Shown piece after piece: positions 43,135 to 54,546 of a DNA stretch of 64,000 nucleotides. Origin of the DNA: Bromus sterilis. Taxonomy: Eukaryota; Streptophyta; Magnoliopsida; Poales; Poaceae. Within the stretch, counting starts at the first letter, position 1. Each line of letters starts with the position of its first letter. The stretch covers positions 305,608,031 through 305,672,030 of the forward strand of contig OX465600.1 in the NCBI GenBank assembly GCA_950022295.1, read 5' to 3'. Made by a program: the position numbers and the translations under genes. The notes beneath the pieces are model-generated. The model was not told where the DNA came from. It searched no databases and saw only the letters and a program-made list of their open reading frames with translations.

Positions 43135-44350
43135 GTTTTGCTGATGTTAAGGTGGGTCTAGCGCATCCTCGCGGGGGATGGCGGCCTATGGCTCGAATTA
43201 ATCAAGGCTAAGTACTTTCGGGGTCGCGCGCTCTTAGCCTGCCCGACAATGGTTGGCTCCCAGTTCTGGCGGGCCATCCAGTCGATTAAGCACGAGATCC
43301 GTTCTGGCCTGTCCGTCTCGGTGGGGGATTGGGCGGACACGCTGTTCTGGCTTGACCCCTGGCTGGACATGACCCACCTGCGGGTGTCCTTTCCGGGGCT
43401 CTTTTCTATTTGCGCGGACCCGGAGATTCTGGTCGCCGCGGCGGGTGCCAATGGTCGTTGGCACCTCCCATTCCGGCGCGCCTTCGGCCCTGTCGAGAGG
43501 GCGGCGTGGGACGCGCTGATTGGCCTCATCCCAATGGCTCGTCCCTCTCTACAGGACCATTTCTCCTAGCACCTGGCACCGTCGGGACAGTACTCGGTGA
43601 GCTCAAGCTACCTCGCCCCGACCCTGCCCTGGCTGGCCCATCTATGGAAGGCACCGCTCCCACTCAAGATTAAGATCTTCGTTTGGCAGTTGCTTCGGGA
43701 TCTCTTGCCCTCGGGTACCGAGGTCATGAAGCGACAGGGCCCAGGTAATGGGATTTGCCCCCTGTGTGGGGTCCTTGAGGACGGGGCGCATATATTATTT
43801 TCCTGCGTGGCGGCCAGGTTTATGTGGAACTATATGCGGGAAGCCCATGGGCCAGATTTGGAGGCGGCGGACTTGGCAGAGTTCCTCCAGAGGCGGGCCC
43901 ACCAGCCTAACAGGAGGAGGCGTATCTTTTGGCTGTTGTTCGCGGCGCTGGCCTGGACGCTCTGGAACACTAGGAACAAGATGGATATTGAGCGCGTCTT
44001 CTTGCGGCGGGCGTCTGATATGGTCTTCAAATTTCTTGCTTTCTTGCGGCAGTGGCGCCTGTTATCCCGACGCAGGGATAGGGAGTTCATCCTTCAGGCG
44101 ACTGACGCCTTGACGAGCACGGGGCGACGCCTGATCTCTCCTACTATGGCGGCGACATGATGTTGTAACTTCCGATGAGGACCCTTTATTGTGTGTGTCA
44201 CCCTTCGATCTAGTTGTTGTGGGAGCTTCCCCTAGATGTTTTTGGGCCATGATGTGTTGTTGCCCCATCTATTTGAATCTTTTTAACGAATGATTGGACT
44301 TGTGGTTGGTGCTTTATTTATAAAGTGGGGCGAAAGCCTAATTTCTCTCT
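43135..44350 (+). pseudogene. LINE, 3' segment with zf-RVT domain
   Basis: Continuation of the LINE ORF2 after the copia insertion. It resumes just downstream of the reverse transcriptase fingers/palm with AKYFRGRALL and ends with the zf-RVT domain (CPLCGVLEDGAHILFSC) and the WTLWNTRNKM block, stopping at about 44158-44160. A TAG at 43567-43569 stands where tryptophan is usual (FSWHLAPSG). The LINE 3' untranslated region follows, ending tttataaagtggggcgaaag near 44330, a tail shared with other retroposons here. Two frames are needed around 43135-43260. Confidence 0.88.
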
Positions 44351-44651
44351 CTCATACGCTCGTGTGGACTCTTTTCATTTTTTATGTCACTTCACCACGA
44401 CCAGCACTACTTACCACACGGTGCCAAACGATATGTATTCATCGTTTGGGAGTTGAGGAGCACCGCACTGGCGGGCACCAAATCCTGACTCTATTTGATA
44501 TTGTAGGTATAAATAGAAAAAATATAAATTTGGTCATAATTTAAAAAGAACAAAATTTGTTCACGAGCGCAAATTAAATGAAAAGTAAAAGCACCACAAT
44601 TGATCGATAAAAAATATTACATGACTTATCAACCATATAATCTATTAGAGA
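44351..44651. other. intergenic, nothing recognised
   Basis: About 300 bp of AT-rich DNA without recognised genes or repeats. Confidence 0.5.
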
Positions 44652-45250
44652 TACTACTGGAAAAATTGTCATCGCCGAGTTCTTTTGCTGCCTGCCATGC
44701 TCAGCGAAGTGAAGTTCTCGGTAGGGACACATGTTATTTGTCTATCGACCAGAAAGCATTCGACAAACAGAAATAACCTGGGCTATTAGCCATTCGCCGA
44801 GATCTTTGTATGCGGCTCTCGGCAATCTCCTGACATGTGGTCCCACGGGGCGACAAGTTGTGGACACGTGACGTCGACCTGAATTTACCAAGTGCGTTCT
44901 AACGGGTACTCATCATATATTTTACCACTTCCTTTTATTAATTGTCATATTCAATGCAAGATGTAAACACCGAGAACTCCATGTAATCCCTCTGCAAAGA
45001 GCTCATAGACACAGGCCCAGATGGTGTGGAGTGGTTGATTGGCGGTAGGTATTCAATACGCGAGTTCCCGCACTCGATAAAGCCGATGGTTATGTTATAA
45101 AGCTTCCCACGATCGGGAAAAACCTCATTTAACGGGCGCATCCCCTAGGTGGCATCCCTCTTGTTGTCGCCGCTCCTCTCCACCTTTCCTTTGTCGCCGA
45201 GTACTTTCAAGAAGGCAAAGCGCCGCAAATCGGGATCTCGGCAAACGAAT
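44652..45250. mobile_element. CACTA-like left end, decayed
   Basis: tactactggaaaaattgtc at 44652 resembles CACTACTGGAAAA with its first base changed. It is followed by ctcggc/gccgag motifs in both orientations up to about 45240, like a CACTA subterminal array. No right end or transposase was found. Confidence 0.45.
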
Positions 45251-46512
45251 CAATTGTCTTGCACAACATTAACATTTTTTAAACTTGTGGATTTTGAGGT
45301 TTTTAGGTAAAACTAAGCTTTGGAGTATATATATTTATATTTATTTTCAAATATATAAACAACATAAAAAAGAGTTTGAATGAAGAAACCTAAAAAAAAA
45401 ATGATGTAACTTGCAAGTTGGGTCAGCCCATACTACTGACTGGGAGAGTGTCTCGCATGAAGCAATAAATAGACATGCCCAGTTGTAGGTGATGCCCATG
45501 ATGATGGTTAATTCCACATTTCCGTATATTTGTCAAGGATTTACGTGGGTCATCTGTTAGAATGGCCCCTCTAAACGTGTTTTTGCTGTCCTTTTTGTCT
45601 TTATTTTGGGTTTTATATTGCTTTTCATGTTTTCCATTTTTTCATTTTTTACATTTAGCGAATACATGAACATCTATTCTCATATACAATTATTTTGTTC
45701 TAAAATATAGAAACATATTTTTGAGATAAATCAAAATTATTTAAATATTTGAATATGGGCTTTCAAGTAATGAACATGTACCTTAAATACATTGACACTT
45801 TTTGTCGGTATACACAATGTTTTTTTACTTTATAAACGTTTAAGCTAAACTATGAAATAGTTTGATCATGTTCATAGAAAAAAACATCAACACCGGAATA
45901 GCAAAACTATATAGTTAGATTTATTGTGAAGTATATTGGTGTAATATATCTAATTGCTATTCTAGTTGTAGAAACTTTTTCGCTAAAACCTTTTCCTTAA
46001 ACTTAGGATAGAATTTAATTATAAGCATTATATTAGTATTTAATAGAGGGAGTAACATTTTCTTTCTTAAAGTTGCTACAAATAGCTTTGCTTAGTTGGA
46101 TATATAAGTGAGCACGTGTAGCGAGTTGCACCATCTCGCCTATTTGACCGCTACAACGATAGAGAAGCTAGTGTTCAAAATTTTGAAGTTCATGCAATCA
46201 AAGATTTACTTACAATCTTCTAAATCCATGCATGAACGAAAAAATTGTAAATATAAGGCCACTCCCAATTGTCTCTTATATATCATCTCTTGGTGTGTGC
46301 TAGCTGTTTTGATACAACTCAACCAATGCCACATCCCACTGAATCCTTTCCTTATTCTCCCCGAGTCCTTTCCTAGTAAGATAGGGTATATGGGGGTTCT
46401 GGAGGATAACTTTTTGGAAAACACGGTTTTTTTATTAACTTGTTTAGTAACGTGGATCCTATTATCTTTCACAACCAATCATGAGTCAACACGGAGACTT
46501 AATTAGTCTTGT
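45251..46512. other. AT-rich intergenic
   Basis: No gene recognised. A 132-codon open frame at 46108-46506 has no family likeness and an AT-rich composition like the surrounding DNA. The last 12 bases (46501-46512) are the left target duplication of the next element. Confidence 0.5.
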
Positions 46513-47241
46513 TGTGCAGGCGTCGACGCCTCCCACAGTGAGTGGGAGGGTCATCCAGATCGGAGGACTTATGTCGGGCACTGAGTGGACAGTGATCTCT
46601 ACTCGTCCGACCAGGGTCGAAGCGTCGTGAGGTGAAGGGTGGCGTTGTCTTGGGGCGGCGACCCTGGATTGTGGACCACATGGTTGCTTTCCAGCAGGCA
46701 CCATGGTGGTGGTGGTGGTGGTGGCTCCTCCCGGTTGTGTGGGCAACGGGTGGTGGAGCGGCGGGTAGCTCGGGCATTCACTCTCTAGTAGGGCGATGCC
46801 CTGATCCGGATCTGAGAACTAGACCTCTTCGTGCTCTCCCTAGCGGCATCGATGGCACGTGTGAGTTGCCGAGTGAGAGCTCTATGTCTTGGCACCGGCG
46901 GGCGGCGACACCCGTGGGTGCCGCTCTCATCCTGAAGACGTCGTCGTGGTTCTTCTCCTCGTGCCATGGCTCCGGGTGAAGACCCTTGTCCATCTGTACT
47001 CGGCAGCAGCGACTCTCTGCACCGTTCGCCCTCTTGAGGGCTTTGATGTGGAGCCTAGGTGTGTTAGGATGTAGCGTGGGGTTGTGTGTAATTTTGCCGA
47101 TGCCTTCCACTGGTCGCGTAGGTGCACCGCTTATCTCAGGATCGGCCTTGTAAGAGGGTTACCTCACCACCTTGTATCGTTCGGCCGTGTACTTTGGTTC
47201 AATTCCTTTATCTATAAAAGGGGGCGAAAGCCTACTTTCTC
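46513..47241 (+). mobile_element. 729-bp retroposon with 12-bp target duplication
   Basis: aattagtcttgt at 46501-46512 is repeated exactly at 47242-47253. The insert is GC-rich and ends tctataaaagggggcgaaag then cctactttctc, the tail type also seen at the LINE end near 44330. The length of the duplication and this 3' end indicate LINE-mediated retroposition. Open frames inside (92-115 codons, low complexity) have no family likeness. Probably a non-autonomous partner of the LINE. Confidence 0.85.
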
Positions 47242-47346
47242 AATTAGTCTTGTGGGATGTCACGCTCACATGTCTTCTTAATTACGGGCCCGGTAAGAAG
47301 ATAGCATGCATGGTATGAGCCATGACACACTTTCTGTTATATAATA

Positions 47347-47403
47347 CTTCCTCCGATCCATAGATACATCAATTTTAGGACAAGTAATATGGATCGGAGG
47401 GAG
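47347..47403. mobile_element. very short Stowaway MITE
   Basis: 57 bp from cttcctccgatcc to ggatcggagggag with TA on both sides, the Stowaway (Tc1/Mariner) pattern. Far shorter than usual Stowaways, so it is probably an internal-deletion product. Confidence 0.8.
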
Positions 47404-47911
47404 TAATAGTTTCTAGGTCCTTGGGGACCTTTCTTGCTGTAAAAAACAAACATGCATGGTTTCGCATGATGCTTTTATTATCGACTTACTTAGTTAATTT
47501 GTGGTGTTCAAAAGTTCATATGGGTTGTGTGTCACCTCCTCTACGTACATATCATGTTTTATGGTTAATTTGTCAACTTACATTTACTGTGTATAAATAC
47601 CAGCTAGGGAGCACATGCATGATCTTGTGACACGCATGTTACCACATGGCTGATCGTATAGGCCTAGATAAATAATAAGGCATGGTTGACAACGAACATG
47701 AATGAAAAAAGTACACGTGTTGAGTATACCGAATTAGGAACGCATAACTATGCTCGTCAGATCAGATCCGAATTTTCGTTTCTTAGCAAGCTTGCTTAAG
47801 AAACTTTGCCATGCTGTTCTGTTATGTTTGCTTAACAAGTTTAATGATCAACAATGATGTATGCATAGTTGAGAAGTAACTAATTAACACACCGCTGATG
47901 TACGTACTTGT

Positions 47912-47919
47912 CTATAAAT
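47912..47919 (+). promoter_or_regulatory. TATA box upstream of the duplicate terpene synthase exon 1
   Basis: tataaata about 105 bp upstream of the ATG at 48022. The stretch 47404-47911 holds no recognised gene and is the likely original promoter region. Confidence 0.55.
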
Positions 47920-48021
47920 ACCGACTACGGTATTGGGGCAAAGAAGAGCACGGGCGTTACGGTCAACTACTGCACCTAAGCTTCCTTTAGTGGTGTGTGC
48001 GAGTGGGAACCAAGGGCATCA

Positions 48022-48158
48022 ATGGCTAAGTCGGGGGAGAAGCATGCGGGTGGTGGCTACACGGTGTTTGACGAGCAACGACATGCGGTAGATTATCGTC
48101 TCAGCGTGTGTGGGGGGACTTCTTCATCCGCAACCCTACGCTGCCCCATACTCATCAG
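48022..48158 (+). pseudogene. terpene synthase exon 1, broken duplicate
   Basis: ATG 48022 opens a first exon similar to the one at 50141-50296: GYTVFDEQRHAVDYRLSV, then a one-base excess in the run gtgtgtgggggg shifts the frame where VWGDFF is expected. Thereafter the wrong frame is read, although the DNA still matches the other copy up to catcag followed by a GT donor at 48159. It has a better placed TATA box than the downstream copy. No exon 2 follows directly, so this is a partial duplication. Confidence 0.82.
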
Positions 48159-49601
48159 GTACCTACACCACACATGTGGTGGTTAAAAGCATGTATTTCG
48201 TCTGTTTCCAAAATACAAATTGTATTAGATTTCGTTAGAAGAATTATTTCATCAATAATTGTTGTATAAGTCTATATCTAATATTAAAGAGAGAAAGATT
48301 ACTCCTGCCCTCCCACGAAGTCCTGTTTCTCTCCACACAATTCCATCCTAAACGAACTGAAAAAACCATCAAGACATGTCCCGCACTCCTGTGTTTTTTC
48401 CATTCCACGTTTGTCCTCCCATTTACACGTAGCCACCAGCCCACCACCCCGGCCCCTCGATTCATCTTTGCCACCCATTAGCATAGCGATAGGGAAACCC
48501 ATCTCGGCAGCGAAACTTTGTACTTCGTTCAACACCAGCTACTTACATAACATGTTTACATGCATGTTACCTTTCGCATGGCCTAACGAAGTCAGTAATA
48601 ATGCTTGGTTTACAACACACGTGAATAACGTACGTACGAACAAACGTTGAGGATATGGTATTAAGAATGAATAACTAGCTTCCCCGCAAAAAAAAAAGAA
48701 TGAATAACTAGCTATCTTGGTTCAACTCATAAATCTTATCCATGTCACGTTCACATGACATGCATAGTTCACATGATGCTTTTCTAATGGACTTGTGTGT
48801 CATGTCTAACAATTCATATGGGCCTAAAGATCGGGAAGATAACAATGTAGTAATAGTATGTAGTTCAGAAGAGATCGGTTTAGAAGATTTCAAAAAAAAA
48901 ATTCTAAACCAACCAACCGGCAATATACTAATAATCCTATGACATCATCTACAAAAAAATCCTATGGCATGCATGTTACGTTTCACACGCCTGGCTGCCT
49001 TTTTTTTCCTCGTATATATGGCCCAATGAGGTAAACAAATGTATGGTTACAACAAACAAATGAGTTAAGAACGAACAACTAGCTAGTCCAACTGCCACAT
49101 AAGATGCCTTCTTAGCTGCTTGCTGAAAAAAAAATTGTGGTCTTTTTCCTGCACTCGTCGCTCGAGTGAACCATATGTGGAATAACATTTTTATGCCACA
49201 TAAGATTCTTCTCTTACCAACTTCTTTGTCGTGGTATTTTTCCTGCACTCATCGCTCAAGTGAACCATACATGGAATAACATTTTCCTGCACTCGTCGCT
49301 CGAGTGAACCATATTTAGTAAGCAGATCCAACAACTAGCTAGTTCAACCACCACATAAGATGCTAGTTGACAATCAACCACTGCATCTAATTAAGTTCGC
49401 AATAAAAAGTTAGCAGCTAGTCGGAAATATCTTTTGGAGGACGAGCTCCAGTGAGCCCTCCAAAATGTAAAACTTAAAGTTTGTGAAATTTCATATATTT
49501 ACATCTCAAAAAATTCTAAAAAAATACAGAGATAGATGAAGGTATAATACACAAGCTTGAAAAATCCTTTCTCGCAGCTAGTACCTTATATTGCTACTTA
49601 G
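48159..49601. other. intergenic between terpene synthase exon-1 copies
   Basis: No gene recognised. tctatatctaatattaaag near 48271 resembles a Helitron 5' end, but no matching 3' end was found. Between about 49141 and 49316 a unit with cctgcactcgtcgctcgagt and gaaccatatgtggaataac occurs three times. Stretches such as caactactgcac and caaccactgcat repeat the leader of the exon-1 copies, pointing to local duplications. Confidence 0.5.
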
Positions 49602-50089
49602 ATTTTTTTTGAAAGCATAAAGACTTTATTCCTCACATAATAGAAATGTCGTTTACAATCAAATGAGAAATAAAGCTAGGTATAGACCCATCCTAGAATT
49701 CCGAAGTTTGTGACGCAAAACAGTGCTTCGCCAAGCAGTCCGCCACTTGATTTGCTTCTCTCGGGCAGGTGGAATATTGGACCTGAACAAAGTCACTCAC
49801 CAGCATAGAACATTCTGCGGCGAAGCCGATGTCAGTTCCCAAATAATCATCACCAAGGCTGATGAATTCCACCGCAGGAACACAATCTGACTGGACTTCA
49901 ATTTTAGTACATCCAATATTCGCCGCAAGGTATAGACCATTGCGAATTGCCGCCATCTCTGCTGAAGTTTCAGAACCAACATGCGGTAATACCCATGTCA
50001 CGACAGCCAGAAAGTGTCCTCTTTAATCTTTTGCAACAGCTCCAGTAGACCCAGATAGAGTTTCAGCATGGAAGGAAGCATCAACCCTG
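49602..50089 (-). mobile_element. 5'-truncated LINE fragment with RNase H-like domain
   Basis: A perfect 14-bp target duplication atattgctacttag (49588-49601 and 50090-50103) flanks the insert. On the minus strand it ends with gaggaataaagtctttatgc and an A-run. Its coding part (about 50089-49693) is an RVT_3/RNase H-like domain with SETSAEMAAIRNGLYLAA, VQSDC and REANQVADCLAKH, ending with a stop near 49693. One in-frame stop (near 50020) interrupts it. It lies immediately upstream of the terpene synthase exon 1, in reverse orientation. Confidence 0.9.
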
Positions 50090-50715
50090 ATATTGCTACT
50101 TAGCTTAGTAGTATGTGCGAGAGAGAAAAGGCGGCGAGCGATGTCTAAGAAAGGAAAGGAGAGTCATGCGGGCAGAGGAACAATGCTTGCCCAGGGTTAC
50201 ACGATGCTAGACGAGCGAAGACACGAGGTAGATTACCGCCTAAGCGTGTGGGGCGACTTCTTCATCCAAAACCCTACTCTGCCCCATACTCATCAGGTAT
50301 GTACAGTACATATGTGTTAATATTAAGACAACATTTAAATAGAAGAACATTAAACCTTAAACTCACGATCCATTGTAGTGTACAGTTGGCACTGTCTTGC
50401 GGTACAGAGATGGACTTTTCCCATGACACCCACTTTAGAATCGGTTGCTAGACGTGGGACGTATTGTCCCATGTGGGATCATCATGTCATACCGGGGAAT
50501 CTTTTTCCTTGTATATCAGGTATATCATCAAAAAAATTTGAAACATCACATGGAGTGGACTTCTGAGGACCATGGCTACGTGGGAATGGGCGAGCGTGTT
50601 GTCCGAGTTATCCTCGACTTGTGGTCAAGCCGATTGCAAGGGGAGGGGAGTGCAAACAGCCCAGCTGGCAAGTGGGCCCAGTATGTGTTGGCTAGCTTGC
50701 ACTGTAGCTTATTTA

Positions 50716-51020
50716 GGGCTTGTTTGATTTATAGGGTAGGAAAATCATAGGAACAAGAAAAGCATAGAATTGCAATGGCATGCCCACTCCATTCCTATAG
50801 GATTTTTCTTGCACCAAAATTTGTTTGATTCCATCAAAGGAATTGTAGAAAGAGGTTGGAGTGAATGTTAGGATTCCTATAGAAAATACTACAAAAATTC
50901 TTATGGAAAAAATTTCTATATGAACAATTCCTATGAATCAAATGAGTAACGTAGGAAAAAAATCCTATGGGATAAAATCTTACAAGAAACCTATGAAATT
51001 CCTATGAATCAAACGAGCCC
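50716..51020. mobile_element. Tourist-like (PIF/Harbinger) MITE in intron 1
   Basis: 305 bp from gggcttgtttgatttatagg to cctatgaatcaaacgagccc with TTA on both sides (50713-50715 and 51021-51023). Terminal repeats of about 20 bases and the TTA duplication are typical for Tourist elements. Confidence 0.9.
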
Positions 51021-51023
51021 TTA

Positions 51024-51584
51024 GGGTTATCACTCTGGTTGTAGAGGCATCGATCATTACGTGTCCAGCTATTCGCTATCCTTTCCAGTTGTATCTTCTT
51101 CCTCTTCAAGTTGGTTCCTCCCCCCTTCTGAATTCTCTCTATAATCTTGGAAATACAGAGATCTTTGAACCACACCCTCGTCATGGCAGGGAATACTAGT
51201 AGGAGGGTAGCACCCAGTGTCTGCATCCTTGGATACACACATCTGATTCACGAGGTGCACAATAGGGTATCTCTTTTCATAAACTCCCCAAAAGCTTATG
51301 TTGGAGCCGAGCCGAATATTTCTTAAGAGTTTTATATTGGCTGGATATGATAGATTGAGGATGACAGTAAAAACTTATAAACTTAATTTTTTTGCAAAAA
51401 ATATGTTTCCTAATAACCATAATAATGTTATTTACACACCATCCAAATATTTTCAAACAGAAGACGACCAAAATAATTGATTTTTTTTGGTGACCTGATG
51501 CATATATGAATATCTAGTTTGTTTTAGCATACAAGGATAGTACATGTGTAATATAATGTCGTTCTGTTGTGTTTACTTTCGTAG
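51024..51584 (+). other. rest of terpene synthase intron 1
   Basis: No feature beyond a polypyrimidine-poor AT-rich tract and the acceptor tttcgtag at 51577-51584. Open frames here are not recognised. Confidence 0.5.
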
Positions 51585-52140
51585 AACTCAATAGAATGGA
51601 GGACTGAGAGACGCGACAAGCTAATAGTCGAATCAAGGGACAAGTTACTCAACTTATGTGATCCATTGGCTGAACTGAAGATGATCGATGTACTTCAACG
51701 TCTCGGAGTTTCTTACCATTTCAAAGAAGAGATTGATTTGAAACTGCAGAAGCTTTCTTCAAAGAAGTTTGATTGTGAGAACCTGCAGGGCATATCCCTT
51801 CAGTTCAGGTTGTTAAGGCAAGACCGGTGCTACATGTCTTGTGGTAAAACAACATGTGTCTCTCTCAGCTCCTTGAATTGGTCATCATATTTTCTTTTCT
51901 CTGACATGCATACAAATTTATGGGCACGCATCTTCACATGCAAGATATGTATACTCAACAATACGACCAGTCAAAGATAACTAGCATTTTGTTGGGACAC
52001 ATAGCTAGGTCCATAGAAAATATTCTATGAATTTGATAATTATATAATTTTATACTCAAATATGCCCATGTAATATATTAATATCCTTTAATACATATTC
52101 CAATATTTTGCATAATTATTTGCTTGTGGGTTGTATTATA

Positions 52141-52233
52141 CTCCCCCCATTCTGAAATAAGTGCCTAACTTTGTAGTAACTTTAGTACAAATTTTTACTA
52201 GAGTTAAGACATTTTTTTTCAGAACGAAGACAG
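52141..52233. mobile_element. Stowaway-like MITE in intron 2
   Basis: 93 bp from ctccccccattctgaa to ttcagaacgaagacag flanked by TA (52139-52140, 52234-52235). It ends 48 bases before exon 3. The termini have decayed from the ctccctccgt consensus. Confidence 0.75.
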
Positions 52234-52757
52234 TAAATAGCTTGTGGGGCTTGAAGTACCTAATTTATTTTTATTCCAAAGCTATATGTACAACCAGAAA
52301 AACTTTGAGGCCGCATTGCGAAGTGATGTCCGAGCTCTACTTGCAGTCTATGAGGCAGCTCATATTGGCACATCGGATGAACAATTTCTCAAAGATGCCC
52401 AACGGAAGACTACAAGTCCTAAAATCAATGTACGGTCATCTTGAAAAACCAATCGCAGATAAAGTGAAACATGCTCTTGAGACACCATCCTTCCGTAGGA
52501 TGAAGATTTTGGAAGCTAGGCTATATATCCCTCTATACCAAGAAGATAAAGAGGAATGCGACGAAACACTTCTTGAACTCGCAAAACATAATTTTAATCT
52601 ACTGGAATGCCTTTACAGGGAAGAAGTCAAGCAAATATGCGAGTAAGTACAAAATAGTGAAATCATGTTCATAGTAAAGTCTTTACATTTAGTCGTTTTG
52701 ATGAAAGTGTAGGCTCAATTAAAAAGTTTTACTAGAAAATGGTTGGCAAACTTTGTT

Positions 52758-54011
52758 GGGATCGACTACACAGCGACGCCGCACATAGTCCTTTCCGTGC
52801 GGCGGCTGTTAATCATGCAGGATAATCGCATATTAGCGCGCAGCCGGCCGATAATGTAATAGTCCGTACTCCCTAGACCAATAAAGTAATTTATGTTGGG
52901 CCCGTATATGATAATGACAACACCTGGAAAGCATCTAAAACTTCTCTCTTTCTGTATGAGTCGCTTTCTTCCTCACATTTTTTTTTATTTTTCTTTCTTG
53001 TCCACACCTAGACATGCATGCATCAATTATATTTTTCTAAAGGTGCAACACACAGTTGTTCGATTTTATACATGCATATTTTCTAGATGATGATTAGCGT
53101 AGTTATCAGATTTTACTTTGTTGTCACAAATAAGAAGTATAATTATACTCGATTGCCAAATTTAAACCACCTAATTTCCTGTATTTTAATTATTTAGTTA
53201 CCAGACTTACTTTGTTGATGGAAATACGAAATATAATTATACTCGGTTGCCACATTTTAAACCACCTAGTTTCCTGTATTTAAATGTTTTTATATATTTA
53301 GTTACCGGATTTACTTCGTTGCCAGAAATACAAAATATACTTATACTCGGTTGCCACATTTTAAACCACCTAGTTTCCTGTTTTAAATATTTTTATATAT
53401 TTAGTTACCAGATTTACTTTGTTGCCAACAACCAAATATTATAAAAACTGACAACTAAAAACTCTAAAATGTGGAAACTGGATATTACGATTCTAATAAT
53501 GGAAAAACACTGAATATGACAACCAAGTATTACAAAAACTGACAACTAATAACTCATTTTTTCTAAATTTTTAGCATCGTTGCAGCAAAAAAAACATGAA
53601 ATAAATGTTGCGTACCATATTTGTCATCAGTTGGTGGTATCAAAATTAATTACCAGTAGTACATTTTTGTTATCTATTGCTACAAAATTGCATCTCATCA
53701 TCCCAGTCATACTTAATCATTTTCTTAGCAAAAATTAAGAGTTAATGATAGCAGGAACTAAGCAATTCACGTAGTGTAGCTGGCAGCAAGCAGCGGCAAC
53801 ACGTTCATCCTCAGCTTTACTACAGCTTATTATAAGGCATGCGTCCACAACTTTTACTGCAGCACATGCATCCGCAGCGATAGCCCATGCAGATTTCATG
53901 TAGCACATGCAGCCACAGCAGCGCAAAGTCCAAGTTTAGGGAAAGCTACTACTACACACGAAGCCGCCGCATGGGAACCGGACTGTGCGGCGGAGTTAGG
54001 TATCACTTCCC
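52758..54011. mobile_element. non-autonomous Mutator-like element in intron 3
   Basis: A perfect 9-bp direct repeat aactttgtt (52749-52757 and 54012-54020) flanks 1,254 bp. The ends are inverted relatives: gggatcgacta on the left and the complement gggaagtgata on the right. Both are followed by a GC-rich block with ccgcacagtc/gtgcggcggc-type sequence (52785-52815 and 53958-53995). The interior has no coding sequence but includes a tandem repeat. Insertion was 10 bases before the acceptor of exon 4. Confidence 0.8.
53095..53430. repeat. ~115-bp tandem repeat
   Basis: About three units, each containing tatactcggttgccacatttt, aaaccacctagtttcctgt and ttagttaccagatttacttt. It is part of the Mutator-like insert. 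Confidence 0.85.
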
Positions 54012-54546
54012 AACTTTGTTTCTTATGAAGGTGGTATTATGAGAAGGAATCCCCATGGAAATTATTCTACGCAAGGCATAGGCCAGCAGAAGCCCAGTTT
54101 TGGGCACTTGGAGTGTATTATGAACCACAATATGCCAAACTCAGAAAGTTACTAGAAAAATTTATAGATACAATTACACCATATGACGACACTTTCGACA
54201 ATTATGGTGTATGGGAAGAGCTGCAACCTTTCGCTAATGTCATGCAAAGGTTTGTTTTACTACTATTAAAGGATATATTGCAAATTAATCTGGTAAAGTA
54301 GTGTTTTCATCTTTCAAGTGGAAGTGTGGAAGCTCTTATAGCTAGTTAAATTCGAACTTGTTGACTTGGCACGTATAAATATTAGCTAATGAGCATCATT
54401 CTTGTAGGTGGGACATGAAGGAGGCTCAACAACTCGGAGAATGCTACAAAGACTACGCACAATTTATGTTAGGCACCATGATTGAAATAGAGAATGCACT
54501 TCCAAAAGATATATCAACTAGAAATGTTAACTTTATAAGAAATATC

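Noticed and set aside
46108..46506. 132-codon frame with two hydrophobic stretches
   Set aside because: AT-rich intergenic composition, no ATG with context or family likeness, and it runs into a retroposon target duplication.
48271..49601. Possible Helitron starting tctatatctaatattaaag
   Set aside because: No hairpin-plus-CTAG end was found before the LINE insertion.
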